Shown: positions 1 to 10,596, counted from the stretch's first letter. The stretch: 15,723 nucleotides of DNA from Ichthyophonus hoferi (GCA_002751075.1 NAOQ01000111.1:12163-27885); one strand, 5' to 3'. Numbers and translations are program-made. Notes: generated from the letters alone by a model not told the origin.

Positions 1-408
1 ATACTACATTGTATTGTATTGTATTATACTACACTGTATTCTATTATACTATACTACCCCATATATATTGTACTTTATTTTATTATACTGAAGGAATGGA
101 ATGTTCAACTCCGCTCTAGCCAAATAGAGCAACCTGTACTTGGTATTACGTAATACATTATACTACGCTATAACACACTATACTATAACTGTAACATATT
201 ATATCATACCATAACTTAATAACATTGAAAAATCACATACAATATACATCTCAACCCCACAAAGACTGGCACCATTACATAATTATTTTTTTAAGAATAT
301 CATTTTGTAAAACTAACAATAAGAAACTTTCAATCAAATCAAATCAATAAAACGTCTTAAAATAAATAAAATATACCAAGAATTCGACTTCCAAAAAGCC
401 TGATTGAT
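1..408. other. AT-rich upstream DNA, no gene seen
   Basis: Low-complexity, AT-rich sequence. The first 60 bases are built from degenerate TATTG/TATAC-type pentamers. I found no open frame of useful length, no splice-bounded coding island and no RNA gene. It probably lies upstream of the SDR gene promoter. Confidence 0.5.
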
Positions 409-465
409 TTTGGCCAATCAGTATGGTGCGTCATGTTGACTCTTTGGCCAATAAAAAGAAATTGG
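409..465 (+). promoter_or_regulatory. CCAAT-box cluster, probable SDR gene promoter
   Basis: The 10-mer TTTGGCCAAT occurs twice, at 409-418 and 443-452, and the inverted form ATTGG follows at 461-465. CCAAT motifs of this kind are bound by the NF-Y (HAP) complex in many eukaryotes. They lie about 330-390 bp before the first coding exon I can support, which suits a promoter with a transcription start near 480-600. The promoter role is inferred from position and motif only. Confidence 0.45.
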
Positions 466-697
466 ACAAAACAACAATATAGTATATGTAGTTGTATATT
501 ACACTGTATTTAGTATTGTTATTACATTTTGTCTGTTATGATTGATACATAATGTATAATTAAATATAGTTATACTAGTGCTAATTAGTACTAATTAGCA
601 ACCGTGGAGGAGCCACATGAAAATAATAATAAAAGTTAGATAATGGTATGATTAATGATTAGTTAGGATAGCCAATGGCTTGCTGGTAATCATATTT

Positions 698-699
<2 letters not shown>

Positions 700-732
<33 letters not shown>
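700..732. repeat. (AAT)11 microsatellite
   Basis: Eleven perfect AAT units. They lie just before the first supported exon of the SDR gene, probably in its 5' intron or leader. Confidence 0.9.
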
Positions 733-733
<1 letters not shown>

Positions 734-796
734 TTCTATCCTGTCCTACCCTACCCTACCATATACCCTTTACTAATCAACCCTACTCACATGCAG

Positions 797-3700
797 ATGC
801 CAGCCTCCTACGCGATCTCTTTGTAGTCTGCCACAGTGTGTTTATGCCTAGTCGGGCAGAGAGGAAGGCTCATACCAGGAAGAAACAGAAGATGAAAGTC
901 AGGTAAGTGGTCCTTATATATACTATACACATTACACTATACTCCATATACCATACACTATATACTCTACACTGTATACTATGCACCATAATTAGATTAG
1001 AACGACAATGCGATGATGTCTATCATGCACCCTGACTGTGTGCCCTGGCCATTCTCCCCCATGTCACTAACTAATGCATTTTTACTTTATACTTTGTGTT
1101 GAAGATATGTATTTTCTCATATGAAACTGTGATAAGGTTTTTTATTATTTAGGTTGTTATTACTTCTTTGTTCTTGTTCACTATCTATTAATGTGAATGC
1201 AAATAAATTCACCGAGCAATGGTCTTAACAAGCTTCATTCTTACTCCCTCTCCCTCTCCCTCTCCCTCTCCCTATTCCTCTCCCTCTTCCTCTCTCTCCC
1301 TCTTCCTCTTCCTCTCTCTATCTCTCTCTCTTACAGCATGGACCAAGCCCTCTTACAGTCCACAGTGATCCGAACCCACCGTAAGGTAACGACCGATTAC
1401 AAGATGGTTCACTTGACTCCCGCCCCTGAAACCATGATGGTAGAGGATACTAAAGGTATATATCTTTAATGCAAGGTTTATATTAGTTGTTGGCTATGTT
1501 TAAATTATAATATGTATATTTTGCTTACTATTTGTGGCCATGATATTAACAGATGATGCCCAAGGTATACATATTTAATGATTTATTTTTACTGGTTGTA
1601 ATTTATATTTTAATTACAACATGTAAATATATACTAATGCAAATTATTATGTCACTACATCCATATATGGTACTATTAATTATTATGTCACTACATCCAT
1701 ATATGGTACTATTAATTATTATGATACTCCCTATGCATTATTTGACTAAAAAAATATCCCTATTATCCAATAGATGATGTGGATATGGAACCAATTAAGG
1801 ATAAACAAGATCCCTCTATCAATTCCAATGAGTCCCCCACTCCTCGTTCACTTAACTATGCCAGAAGGTGTTGTATCTGTGGGAGTAAGTTTAAAGAGTT
1901 ACATCATTTCTATGATAAGGTATGTATTTGCATGATATGTTGTGGCGATTGCGGTAGTGTATTGTATGATATTCTACTGTATGATATTAAATTGTAGTAT
2001 TATATGATATTAAATTGTATGATATTGTATTGTATTATATTGACCATATTCCTCTATACCTATATTGCAGATGTGTGGACCCTGTGCGGAGTTCAACTAT
2101 GGTAAACGTACACAAATTGCGGATCTATCTGGCCGGATAGCCCTGGTTACAGGGGGCAGAGTCAAGATAGGCTTTAAAGTGGCAGTAAAGCTTTTACACT
2201 CCGGTAGGTGAGGGTATAGTACTGTTATATTAATATGCTATATACCTAATTGCATACCTCAAAATCACTAAAATAATGGTCTAAAGGATCCGTTGCCGTG
2301 ATCTGACCACATTGAATTTACGCAATATCATTGGCTATCATGGGAGAGACCATCCAATCACGATTGGTATAATATATTTTTTTTCTATATTTGGTCTTTG
2401 ACTAAACCAATGAGATCTATCTTTTGCAGGTGCATTTGTCATTGTTACGTCACGTTTCCCTCATGACGCTGTCCTTCGATTTGCGGCTGAGCCAGATTTC
2501 CAAGAATGGAAGGTAAGGATGATGTCATTATCAACCTATCATATGACTGTGTGAATTACCTTATTTGGGCTATAATATGTATAATATTTCACAGTTATCT
2601 TCCATTGATTTGATGACATGATATATATGTTTTTAAATAGCCAATAATCATGAACAATTATTCCAGATACAACCCCATAGTTTCCAAATGTGTATGTATG
2701 CGAAATATAACTAGACACCCAATAGCATTGCATTATTCTTGGACATAGGTGATGTTGGAACGTGTATAATTGGTTAGAAAGTTTACTTAAATATTTATTT
2801 ATGTGCATTAGAATATAAAATATATTCTATTTATTTGTCCTCTCTTATTAACCACTAGTATTCCAACATATGCAATAATAGAATAGAGACATTATCTGTC
2901 AAACCTACGTAGAAATGATTTAGGTTGAGATTAATTCCTGTATACCAGAGTATATTAGGCATACAGTTTGATCCCATTTTAATCTAACCGTATCGCATGT
3001 TTTTAGAATGGTATAGAGCAACGACTCCGTGTTTGAGACGGGGCTTCTAGTTTTAGTTATATATACTATAGTCTGTCACCTGGCCTGCATCATGTTCAGG
3101 GTAACGACTTAAAATAGAAATTAAGATAAAGACAGCTTTTATTCTATTTATCCTATATTTTTATTGTTTCAAGATTAATAATCAAGCTAACACCCTAATG
3201 GCAGGATCGTATTAAGGTATATGGGGTTGATTTTAGAGACATTCCATCAGTACATCGATTCTGCATCCATTTAAAGGTATTTATATCTTAATAATGATTG
3301 GTCTTGCCATGTTATAATTTTGTATGCAATTTTGCTTTTAATTTAGTATTAATGCTCTTAATAGAAGGGTATTTGATTGGTTATTTATTATGTATGTATA
3401 TGAACCAAGAAGTATTGAGTTATGACGCTTGAAAATACACTTGGATAAGATTATTTTGTATATATATATCCTATCATACTTACTATCTTACTACTGTACT
3501 ATCATACTATAATATATTTTTCTTTATTGGCTTGTTTGTAGTTTTCTTGAAGTTATAAGATTGGTGTTTATATATATGTACTGATCCGTATGCTGCTATA
3601 GGAAACATATGATAGGTTAGATATCATCATTGGTAATGCCGCACAGACAGTTCGTAGACCTCCTAGCTATTACCGTCATTTAATTGGTGGGTACACTACT

Positions 3701-6700
3701 TGATTGCACTACATACATGTCTTTCTCTTTCTCTCTCCCTCTCTCTCCCTATATATGCATATACCATCTATCCAACAGCACATGGTTTATCACAGTAAAA
3801 ATAATAATGTATGTGTATTATATATATATGTTCCTTTTATAAAAATACAACTCTATACTAATATTTATCTGTCCATATATATACTATCACCCGATCCACT
3901 GTTATATCTTATCTTTATCCCACTATTCTATTATTCTATATATGTATTATATTATTTATGATATATTATATATGATTTTACATAGTATCTATCACATACA
4001 ACGTTCCACCAATAACAATCGTCCTCTATATATAGATGATGAAACCAAGCCTCTTCCTGCTCCCTTATTGGACCTTGTATCTGAGGGTAGTGAGCGGATC
4101 TATGTTTCAACCAATGGGGCGGCAAAGGCTGTTTCTGTTATGCCATTCAATAACACTCCTGTAGTGCCTGTAAAGGAGAATGATTCATTGGATAGTAAGA
4201 TAAAAGGTGAGCTAGATAAATTGCTATATTGTTATTGCATTAGTATATGCTATTATAGTAGTGTTGTTATATTAGTATCTTATCTTATTATATTGTAATA
4301 TATAACTTAAAATCACCTTATTGATCCAAACACAGCTTTACACAATAATAAATTATAGTAACAACAACAAATTTTAAAACTCTTTCTGGATTGGCTTATG
4401 GACTATGATATATATATATATAATTTTCTATTAATACCAACCAATCCACTTATAGGATCAGGTGTAGCTGTAGCCCACTCAGTGGCTCTAAGTCAGGTGG
4501 CTCTAATGGTAGGGGATGAAAACCATGACAACACTCTATTCCCACAGGGTGTGTATGACCGTGACCTGCAGGTAAGTGGTGTATAGTATTATAGTATATA
4601 AGAGCCACAACAAAGAGAATATCTTCTTATACTAGCATCAACATATGTATAACATACACAGCAACAATTACAACATAGTAAGAGAATGCCTACAACACAG
4701 TGAGATAATATTCACTGCATAGTGATATAATACTTACCTACACTAGCTTTACCATTTATATAGCCTCTATAATATACATAGTAAGACAATAACTATAACA
4801 CACGGAGATAATAACTACATATTGTAGTATTCGCATATGCATGCCTTTAGTGCGAAACGTACCTTTACAAATGTGGGATAAATTAAACTAAAATAATATA
4901 TATATGGCCTATACCTATAAAGCCTAATTTTCATCAAGCAATTTGCAATATACGACGTAATAGTTATACTATTTTTAACCAATATGCATGCACGGAATAA
5001 ACTCTTTCGATTTTATTTTAAGCTTTGAATTCATCAGTGAGATAATAGCGCCCTGTGCTAGCATTAACCTATATAGCATACATACATACATACATACATA
5101 TTACACACATACACAGCAACTAGACCTACGTGATTCCAACTCGTGGACCCAGACTATGGATGAAGTAAGTCCCGTAGAGCTGATGGAATGCCATGCCATT
5201 AACTCTTTTGCACCATTTATTATTAACTCCGAGTTGAAACCCCTTATGGAAAAGTCACCTGCGACAGGTGGGTTACATACTATGTCTTACATCTCCTATG
5301 CTTATGTAAGGTAATGATTACAAGCCAATTCATTTTAAGGGTGTACTATAAGTTTTTTAAAATCAAGATAAGTTCGTAAACCAATATTGGTTAGAAAGTG
5401 ATATATATTTTATATTATATATTGTACGTTATATTAATATGAACGTTATGTATGGCGTTTGTCCTAAGCGTAAATGATCTGTGTTTATTATTTTGTATTA
5501 TATTTTATTATATTGTATTGCATGGTATTGTGCTCTATTTTATAGTATTCTATTATATCATTATCACTCGGCTTACCCACCACATCTCTTCCACCTGCAG
5601 ATAAGTACATTGTCAACGTGTCAGCCATGGAAGGGCAATTCTATCGCAACAACAAGACAGTCTACCATCCCCACACCAATATGGCCAAAGCCTCTCTTAA
5701 CATGATGACTCGCACTGCAGCTGCCGGCTATGCCAAGTCTAATATTTACATGACCTGTGTTGACACTGGCTGGATTACTGATGGTATGATACTCTTTCTC
5801 TCTATCCTTTCCTATCTTTTACTTGAAACTATGTCTACGTTAGAAATGGGTTGGTTATAATTACGTATAATCTCTATTTATTTGCATTTTAATCATATAC
5901 TATATCATGTTATTATTGCAACCTCATATAGTCGCAGTCCTTCAATGTTAATTATAATTTAATTAATCAAATTAGATTAGAGGTGTAATGAGTTGCCAAA
6001 ACCATTTTAACCTATGCATGCATGGTACCAGTCTGGTATACACGACTGATATTCACCCAATACAAACAGAGAATCCGGTGGACAAGCATGATAAGAGGGC
6101 CCTGGACCCACCTCCTCTAGACGAATTAGATGCAGCTATGAGAATCTTGGATCCTGTTCTTACTGGTGTTACGGTAAGTAACTAATTAGCATAATTAGTA
6201 TCAGTAGTGAATATGTAGTATATGGTATAATTGTATTAATAGTTATAATAATACTGTTGTTATATTGACACTCCGTGTGGTGTGCATTACCATCAGCTAA
6301 CTATATGCCAGTGTTACTTACTGGTTGTGTGTTAAGTATACACTCTAAAATATATGCGGATAACACATGTCAAAGAAATCGAGATTTAATCATATTTTAA
6401 ATTTTATCCGAGTTTTTCTATTGGCCACCACCTTTATTTCTAATCTATCCTACGCCTGAATGATGATTGATTAGGTTGGTCGCGTGTTATAAAAGCATTG
6501 GCAAATGACCATCCGTATTTATATTAATATTATGTCCTAACATAATATATCATAATATATCCTGGCCTAACATACTCTATATCACATACACTTAGTGCCT
6601 TAGGCCTCAGTATAGCCCTCCATGCCCTTCCCTAACCATTGTTTTTCCTTGACACAGGACCCTGAGGCACGCGTATATGGTGTTTTCCTTAAGGATTACA

Positions 6701-6717
6701 AGCCAACCCGTTGGTAA
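797..6717 (+). CDS. Zinc-module short-chain dehydrogenase/reductase (SDR), 14 exons
   Basis: Predicted NAD(P)-dependent oxidoreductase, substrate unknown. Exons: 797-902, 1337-1455, 1553-1564, 1774-1919, 2071-2203, 2430-2512, 3205-3276, 3602-3686, 4036-4206, 4456-4571, 5117-5267, 5601-5783, 6070-6173, 6658-6717. All introns are GT-AG and every junction keeps one frame to the TAA, giving about 513 residues from base 797. Residues 1-110 are basic then acidic and look disordered. A C-x2-C-x14-C-x2-C module follows (residues 112-133), split by intron 4. The Rossmann domain starts with TGGRVKIG (155-162) and NAAQ (236-239). The active-site region has VSAMEG (Ser406) and HPHTNMAK (Thr424, Lys428), then DTGWITDENP and the C-terminal [10 protein letters not shown]. 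These are family signatures known from bacteria, fungi and protists; the usual YxxxK is TxxxK here. The start is unsettled. Met codons at 844 (497 residues) or at 675, joined through a donor at 686 to an acceptor at 803 (514 residues), both fit. Confidence 0.92.
903..1336 (+). other. SDR intron 1 with long pyrimidine tract
   Basis: The intron opens with GTAAGT and ends TTACAG. Positions 1244-1332 are 89 bases with only two purines, built from CCCTCT- and CTCTTC-type units, and run straight into the acceptor. The tract is a simple repeat that also serves as an outsized polypyrimidine tract. Nothing else is recognisable in the intron. Confidence 0.8.
1553..1564 (+). other. Candidate 12-nt in-frame microexon of the SDR gene
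   Basis: A 12-base island lies between ...TTAACAG and GTATAC. It joins a one-base overhang from exon 2 to a matching overhang in exon 4 and adds four residues (DDAQ) to the acidic linker. Skipping it is also in frame, because exon 2 ends in phase 1 and the exon at 1774 starts in the same phase. Both this microexon and exon 4 begin ATGATG. The exon is therefore optional, and constitutive, cassette or absent use cannot be told from the DNA. Confidence 0.45.
1642..1723. repeat. Perfect 36-bp tandem repeat, 2.3 copies, intronic
   Basis: Unit 1642-1677 is repeated exactly at 1678-1713, and the first 10 bases recur at 1714-1723. It sits in intron 3 of the SDR gene. The exact identity of the copies suggests a recent duplication. 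The unit length is a multiple of three, so an open frame crosses it, but flanking splice sites place it in an intron. Confidence 0.9.
1961..2042. repeat. Degenerate TGTATGATATT-type repeats in intron 4
   Basis: Loosely repeated TGTATGATATT and ATTAAATTG elements fill most of intron 4 (1920-2070) of the SDR gene. They are simple AT-rich sequence with no coding or RNA feature. Confidence 0.6.
2513..3204 (+). other. SDR intron 6, longest of the gene (692 bp)
   Basis: A GT-AG intron between residues EWK and DRIKVYG. It is mostly AT-rich, but about 3005-3105 is clearly richer in GC and begins just after a TTTTTAG. I see no donor and frame that would add a sensible exon there. The gene reads correctly without it. 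A minus-strand open frame at 2539-2808 resembles nothing and has biased AT-rich codons. Confidence 0.6.
3277..3601 (+). other. SDR intron 7
   Basis: A 325-bp GT-AG intron, phase 0, between HLK and ETYDRLD. It is AT-rich with TATA and TATC simple runs. Nothing further is seen. Confidence 0.7.
3687..4035 (+). other. SDR intron 8
   Basis: A 349-bp intron, phase 1, with donor GTGGGT and acceptor ATATAG. It contains a CTCTCTCC pyrimidine run near 3720-3752 and TATA-rich sequence. Open frames crossing it are products of low-complexity sequence. Confidence 0.7.
4572..5116 (+). other. SDR intron 10
   Basis: A 545-bp phase-0 intron with donor GTAAGT and acceptor ACACAG. It includes a short CATA microsatellite near 5079-5100. 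No coding island or RNA gene is seen. Confidence 0.7.
5268..5600 (+). other. SDR intron 11
   Basis: A 333-bp phase-1 intron with donor GTGGGT and acceptor CCTGCAG. It is AT-rich with TATTG/TATTA runs. Nothing else is recognised. Confidence 0.7.
6174..6657 (+). other. SDR intron 13
   Basis: A 484-bp phase-0 intron with donor GTAAGT and acceptor GACACAG, before the last exon (20 codons including the stop). A short ATAATATATC repeat lies near 6542-6562. No other feature is seen. Confidence 0.7.
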
Positions 6718-6878
6718 ACACAACACAGGCATAGGCACATCGTTTTTGGGATACATGTGTATTCCTAACAATGATGATATAATTAAATATCCTGTTGTGT
6801 ACGTTGGTTTAAATTATTATGCGTCGATGATATTTTTTGATTCGCTCACAGTAAATATGTGTTTATTGCTGTATGACC

Positions 6879-6884
6879 AATAAA
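6879..6884 (+). terminator. AATAAA poly(A) signal of the SDR gene
   Basis: The first canonical AATAAA downstream of the SDR stop, about 160 bp after it and followed by more AATAAG-like sequence. It predicts a 3' end near 6895-6910. Confidence 0.6.
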
Positions 6885-6904
6885 TAAGTAATGTACATTA
6901 CCTA

Positions 6905-7339
6905 ATGATATATAAATATAAAACCCTCTCTGACATGCATTATTCAATATAGCTTGTAATAGCATGAACAATACCCAATTACATAATAAAAAAATATAAC
7001 AGTTGAAATTCAACGTATCGATTACATTATTATGCAAGTTAATACCGAGGTATCGGCCTAATCAAGCAATTATAAAGAATACCAATTTGCTTCTACTTAT
7101 TAAATGTATTAGCGTAGCAATGATGTATCTATGCATATAACTTATATTAATAGTTCATATATGATATGATAAGATATACAATATTAGCAATACCATAGCT
7201 CCTAGTGGTCTGTGGACGTCCTATTATACCATCTTATCGTATATATGCCTCTCTCCCTCGAGACCAATTTATAACACCTTTGATTCACTCTTGATGCCAG
7301 TCATCATCATCAGAAAAGTGTCTTTTTCGTTTTATGTTT
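6905..7339. other. Convergent intergenic spacer
   Basis: This lies between the predicted 3' ends of the SDR gene (plus) and SEC61B (minus). It is AT-rich, with no coding island, RNA gene or mobile element seen. Small open frames here have AT-biased codons and no splice context. Confidence 0.55.
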
Positions 7340-7345
7340 TTTATT
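7340..7345 (-). terminator. AATAAA poly(A) signal, probably of SEC61B
   Basis: TTTATT on the plus strand reads AATAAA on the minus strand, 165 bp after the SEC61B stop. It is the nearest canonical signal downstream. Confidence 0.45.
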
Positions 7346-7509
7346 ACTACCCCAGTGCATACTTGAACATGCAAACATGCTATAGGATAATTGGCAATAG
7401 CTTAGCTAACCAGACAAGGTGGACGAGAGCTAAAATAGAAACAAAACATAATGTCTCTTGCAATTTCAATTTTATCATATCGAATTCAAAATAACGATTT
7501 CATGTTTTT

Positions 7510-10500
7510 CTAAGCATCACCAGCGCTGCGCCAAACCTTGCCCATGATATGCAGCGAATATAAGCAGAAGATGAGCGCAAGACTCATTATTATGACCGGG
7601 AGAGGTCCACTGTGAGTGGAGGGTGGGATGGTTTCGTTAGAAATATATTATGCTATTGTACATGCCTTTATTTAATCACAAACTATTTGTTTATTACTTT
7701 TGTTACTTTTTTAACTATGTATCAATTAAAACTCTGCATACAGAATAATCAGAACCACATGTTTTGAGCCATACATTTTCATTAGAAACATTTCAATTCT
7801 GGAGATGAGACGGGAAGAAATATTACGTAAGGCAGGTTTGTGACTACTTATAGGATTGGCTTATTACTATTACTAAAACATGGTTCGTGGTATATACACA
7901 ACCCCACACGACTGAATATACTGTGTGAATAGTTATATTATTATGGTGATTAATAGATAAATTACACTAGCAAATTGCCAAATAGTAGATGGTATAAGGT
8001 GGCAAGAGAATTGTAGCAATAAAATACATTATCTTATATTTAGTTATAATGTAATAATGTAGAAAATGAGTTTATTCAACGTCCGCAAAGATAGCAGATC
8101 TAACAGTCGTTATAGCAATAGTGTATGTTTAGTATGATAATTGGATTTAAGATAATGTAATAAAATACACTGGAATGCATATAACATAACACAATCGCCT
8201 ATGTGTGGAACTAGAGAGTAAGAGTAAGTCAAAGGTGTCATAAATTGCTGTAGAGGTTTATATACAATAAGATTGTATAATAAGAAGTAAACACGAATAT
8301 CCCCAAGAACATGTGGTACTATAGTATTACCAATATTTTATTATGAAGTGTTGTATTACATTACATCGTATGATATATCTTATCATATCATATCATATCA
8401 TATATTATACCATTAATACAATGTAAGAGAGAAAAAATAAGAGAGTCGAACACACATACAACTACATACATACAGGTACAATCCTTTTGACAGCCTATAC
8501 TATAATGTGATTAATCTACCAAACCCGTGCAATACCCAGATAGTGTACTAGCCAAAGTACTACTACGTAAGCATTTCTGTTAATATTCAATATAAATTGA
8601 TATTTCTTTTTATAATGAAAATCTCTTAGTGTTTAGCTTAATGATAGATATAAGAAATAATACAGAATAAAAATAACATTTATATAAATAGACTCATACT
8701 AATGGGTCATATATATATACTCTGATTCATCTATCTTCTTATATTAACTGCCATCATATGATAGTATACCATAAGCTCAAGACTGCAAGTATAAATAGGA
8801 GTTGTGACATGTGCCATATTCATACCTAGCATCAATGCTTTAGACTACCTAGGTTTAGAGCTATACCCTTCTGTGTATATAACAAAATGCAACAATTCTA
8901 CCCCTTACTCTCCCTTCTCCTCGCACACACACGCACACAAGCAACACAAAGTCTATACACGCCTATAAAGTAGATAGAATTTAAATAAAATTTCATATTT
9001 AGATCTCATTGGTTATGAATCATCATACAGTTTGTAGTTAAAAGGCTCCCTCCCGTGTATACTACTCCAAAAAAATCCTTAAATATTATGCCCAATCAAA
9101 CCTCATCCATAAATATTACATTTAATCATATCTGAGCGTTAATTATGGTTCCCAATCACACTGTACGGTATGTCAAAGCCTAATGAGTGTATATGGCTGA
9201 GTAAGGGATAGGAATGTTGTAGGCTATAAAGCACCAAGCAAAACACTGCATAATATATATATACTGTGGAATAGGATATAGTGTAGTATTGCTATGTTGT
9301 GGTGTAATACAATATGTTATATATGTATAGTTTATATGGGTGCGTTACGCGACCTAGAAATATACCAAGTATTATTCAGTATTGAACTACAACTATATAT
9401 CAATCACCAGGGAAAGAGTGGTTTGGAATATTACACTCACATTTGCAATCCCGGCGCACCTTCAGAGTAGAAGCGAAGCATATTACTAGGGGGGTCTACA
9501 CTTGGAGTAGAGGCCTGGGAGGAGGGCTTGGTGGAGTGTGTGTGGCCACTGTTTCTACTGTAATGTGGCCATTAGATAGGGGTTAGTGTAAAATACTTGC
9601 ATCCATTTTCTATCTATTTTATGTGTACTTGGACCTCTTAGTCACGGAACTGGAATTATTTAAAGAACATATATATGTATGTTTATATTTAGGGACTAGT
9701 AAATGATATAGAGAAAACTACCATACTAAGTCTAGTAACTCTAACCTAAGAGAACCATTTATTAAAATATATTATCATATATCGGGGTATTCCATACTCC
9801 TAAAAACATTTAAATTTTAAAGTATCAGTAATAAAATTAACATATTTTATCAGTGCAATGGCTGACCATAATTAAGTAACACATAATGCAATGTCCTATT
9901 GCTAGGGTGATATAAAATACTAGACTTAATAGGAGACACTGGATGTATGCAAAAATAAAACTTGATATAAAAATAACTTAAGCAATTTTTTTAAAAAAAT
10001 GAAAAGAAATTATTAAAGAAAAAAACTCGGAAAAGGGTAGAAATTTGCGTGGACCTAACCGAAAGTACTCTTTTCCTTGTAAATGACTTGTAGTTGCATA
10101 GATATAATCTAATAGAAACTAACACTTAGGATGTTTCTAGTTCACATAATACGCATAAACTATACATATGTAGCATGAGCGTATTGATCCATAAATGAAA
10201 CCACCAGTAGAACTAACCTGCGAAGATTGGATGGTGCAGCCCCGCTACCCTTTCCCACATGGGTATTAGAAGGACCTGTTCCTGCTGACTGTGAGGTAGC
10301 ATTAGATAAAACATAAAATGCTGCCCACAATGAATTTCAAAGTCACAAAAAAGGAAGTAATCATACTATCTCATAAGCTCATAGGCACAGCAACCATTTA
10401 AATCCGTGTGCTACATGATAAATATCTGACATTGACAATTTCTTCAGAGCCCTTATACATGTTTCATTTTTAATTTTTCATAACAAAAATCTGGCTAAGT

Positions 10501-10596
10501 AACTATGACAAAGTAAACTTCCAACTATAATTCCAAAAAACTATGCTTTTTGCCCTAGAAAGTCAGTTCCAAAAGACTATAATATACCTGAACCAT
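7510..10596 (-). CDS. SEC61B: Sec61 translocon subunit beta
   Basis: Beta subunit of the Sec61 protein-conducting channel in the endoplasmic reticulum membrane, a tail-anchored protein that supports co-translational translocation. Minus-strand exons: 10588-10596 (probable), 10218-10288, 9441-9557 and 7510-7609. All junctions are GT-AG and in one frame, giving 98 residues against 96 in human. Residues 1-50 form a flexible Ser/Gly/Thr-rich cytosolic tail, and 52-57 are NMLRFY. APGLQIGPLPV follows and leads into a single membrane helix at about 68-88, with the family's LHI-MGK motif at its end. A short SAGDA tail ends the protein. MLRFY replaces the animal MWRFY, as in plants, fungi and protists. 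The first exon codes only MVQ. It was chosen for its CAG/GTATAT donor, phase 0 and nearby CCAAT boxes, and is less sure than the other three. The gene converges on the SDR gene. Confidence 0.93.
7610..9440 (-). other. SEC61B intron 3 (1.83 kb)
   Basis: A GT-AG intron between LQ and GPLPV, splitting the Ile codon in phase 2. It is AT-rich throughout, with a (TATCA)4 repeat at 8381-8403 and a CACA run near 8922-8940. I see no nested gene, RNA gene or transposon. Confidence 0.65.
8381..8403. repeat. (TATCA)n short tandem repeat
   Basis: Four perfect TATCA units plus a partial one, within the long SEC61B intron. Confidence 0.85.
9558..10217 (-). other. SEC61B intron 2 (660 bp)
   Basis: A phase-2 GT-AG intron, donor GTTAGT and acceptor ATTACAG on the minus strand. 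It is AT-rich with an A/T homopolymer patch near 9988-10025. Nothing else is supported. Confidence 0.65.

Noticed and set aside
1642-1723. CRISPR-like array
   Set aside because: The units are directly adjacent with no spacers and lie in a eukaryotic intron. It is a plain tandem duplication.
1553-1777. 74-codon plus-strand open frame across intron 3
   Set aside because: It runs through the 36-bp tandem repeat and AT-rich intron. The surrounding exons read in another frame with good splice sites. Only the 12-nt microexon within it is plausible.
2539-2808. 89-codon minus-strand open frame
   Set aside because: It lies inside SDR intron 6, has AT-driven composition, shows no recognisable motif and has no splice context.
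3704-3961. 85-codon plus-strand open frame
   Set aside because: It lies in intron 8 and is made of pyrimidine and TATA simple sequence. The true exon starts at 4036.
6677-6883. 68-codon plus-strand open frame
   Set aside because: It overlaps the last SDR exon in another frame and runs into the 3' UTR. The real frame ends at 6717 with the conserved [10 protein letters not shown] end.
6846-7494. Small open frames in the convergent spacer, both strands
   Set aside because: AT-biased, no splice context, no similarity to known proteins that I can recognise. They lie in the 3' regions of two real genes.
8440-8460. tRNA-like B box (GTTCGACTC on the minus strand)
   Set aside because: There is no matching A box, no acceptor stem and no cloverleaf at the required distance.
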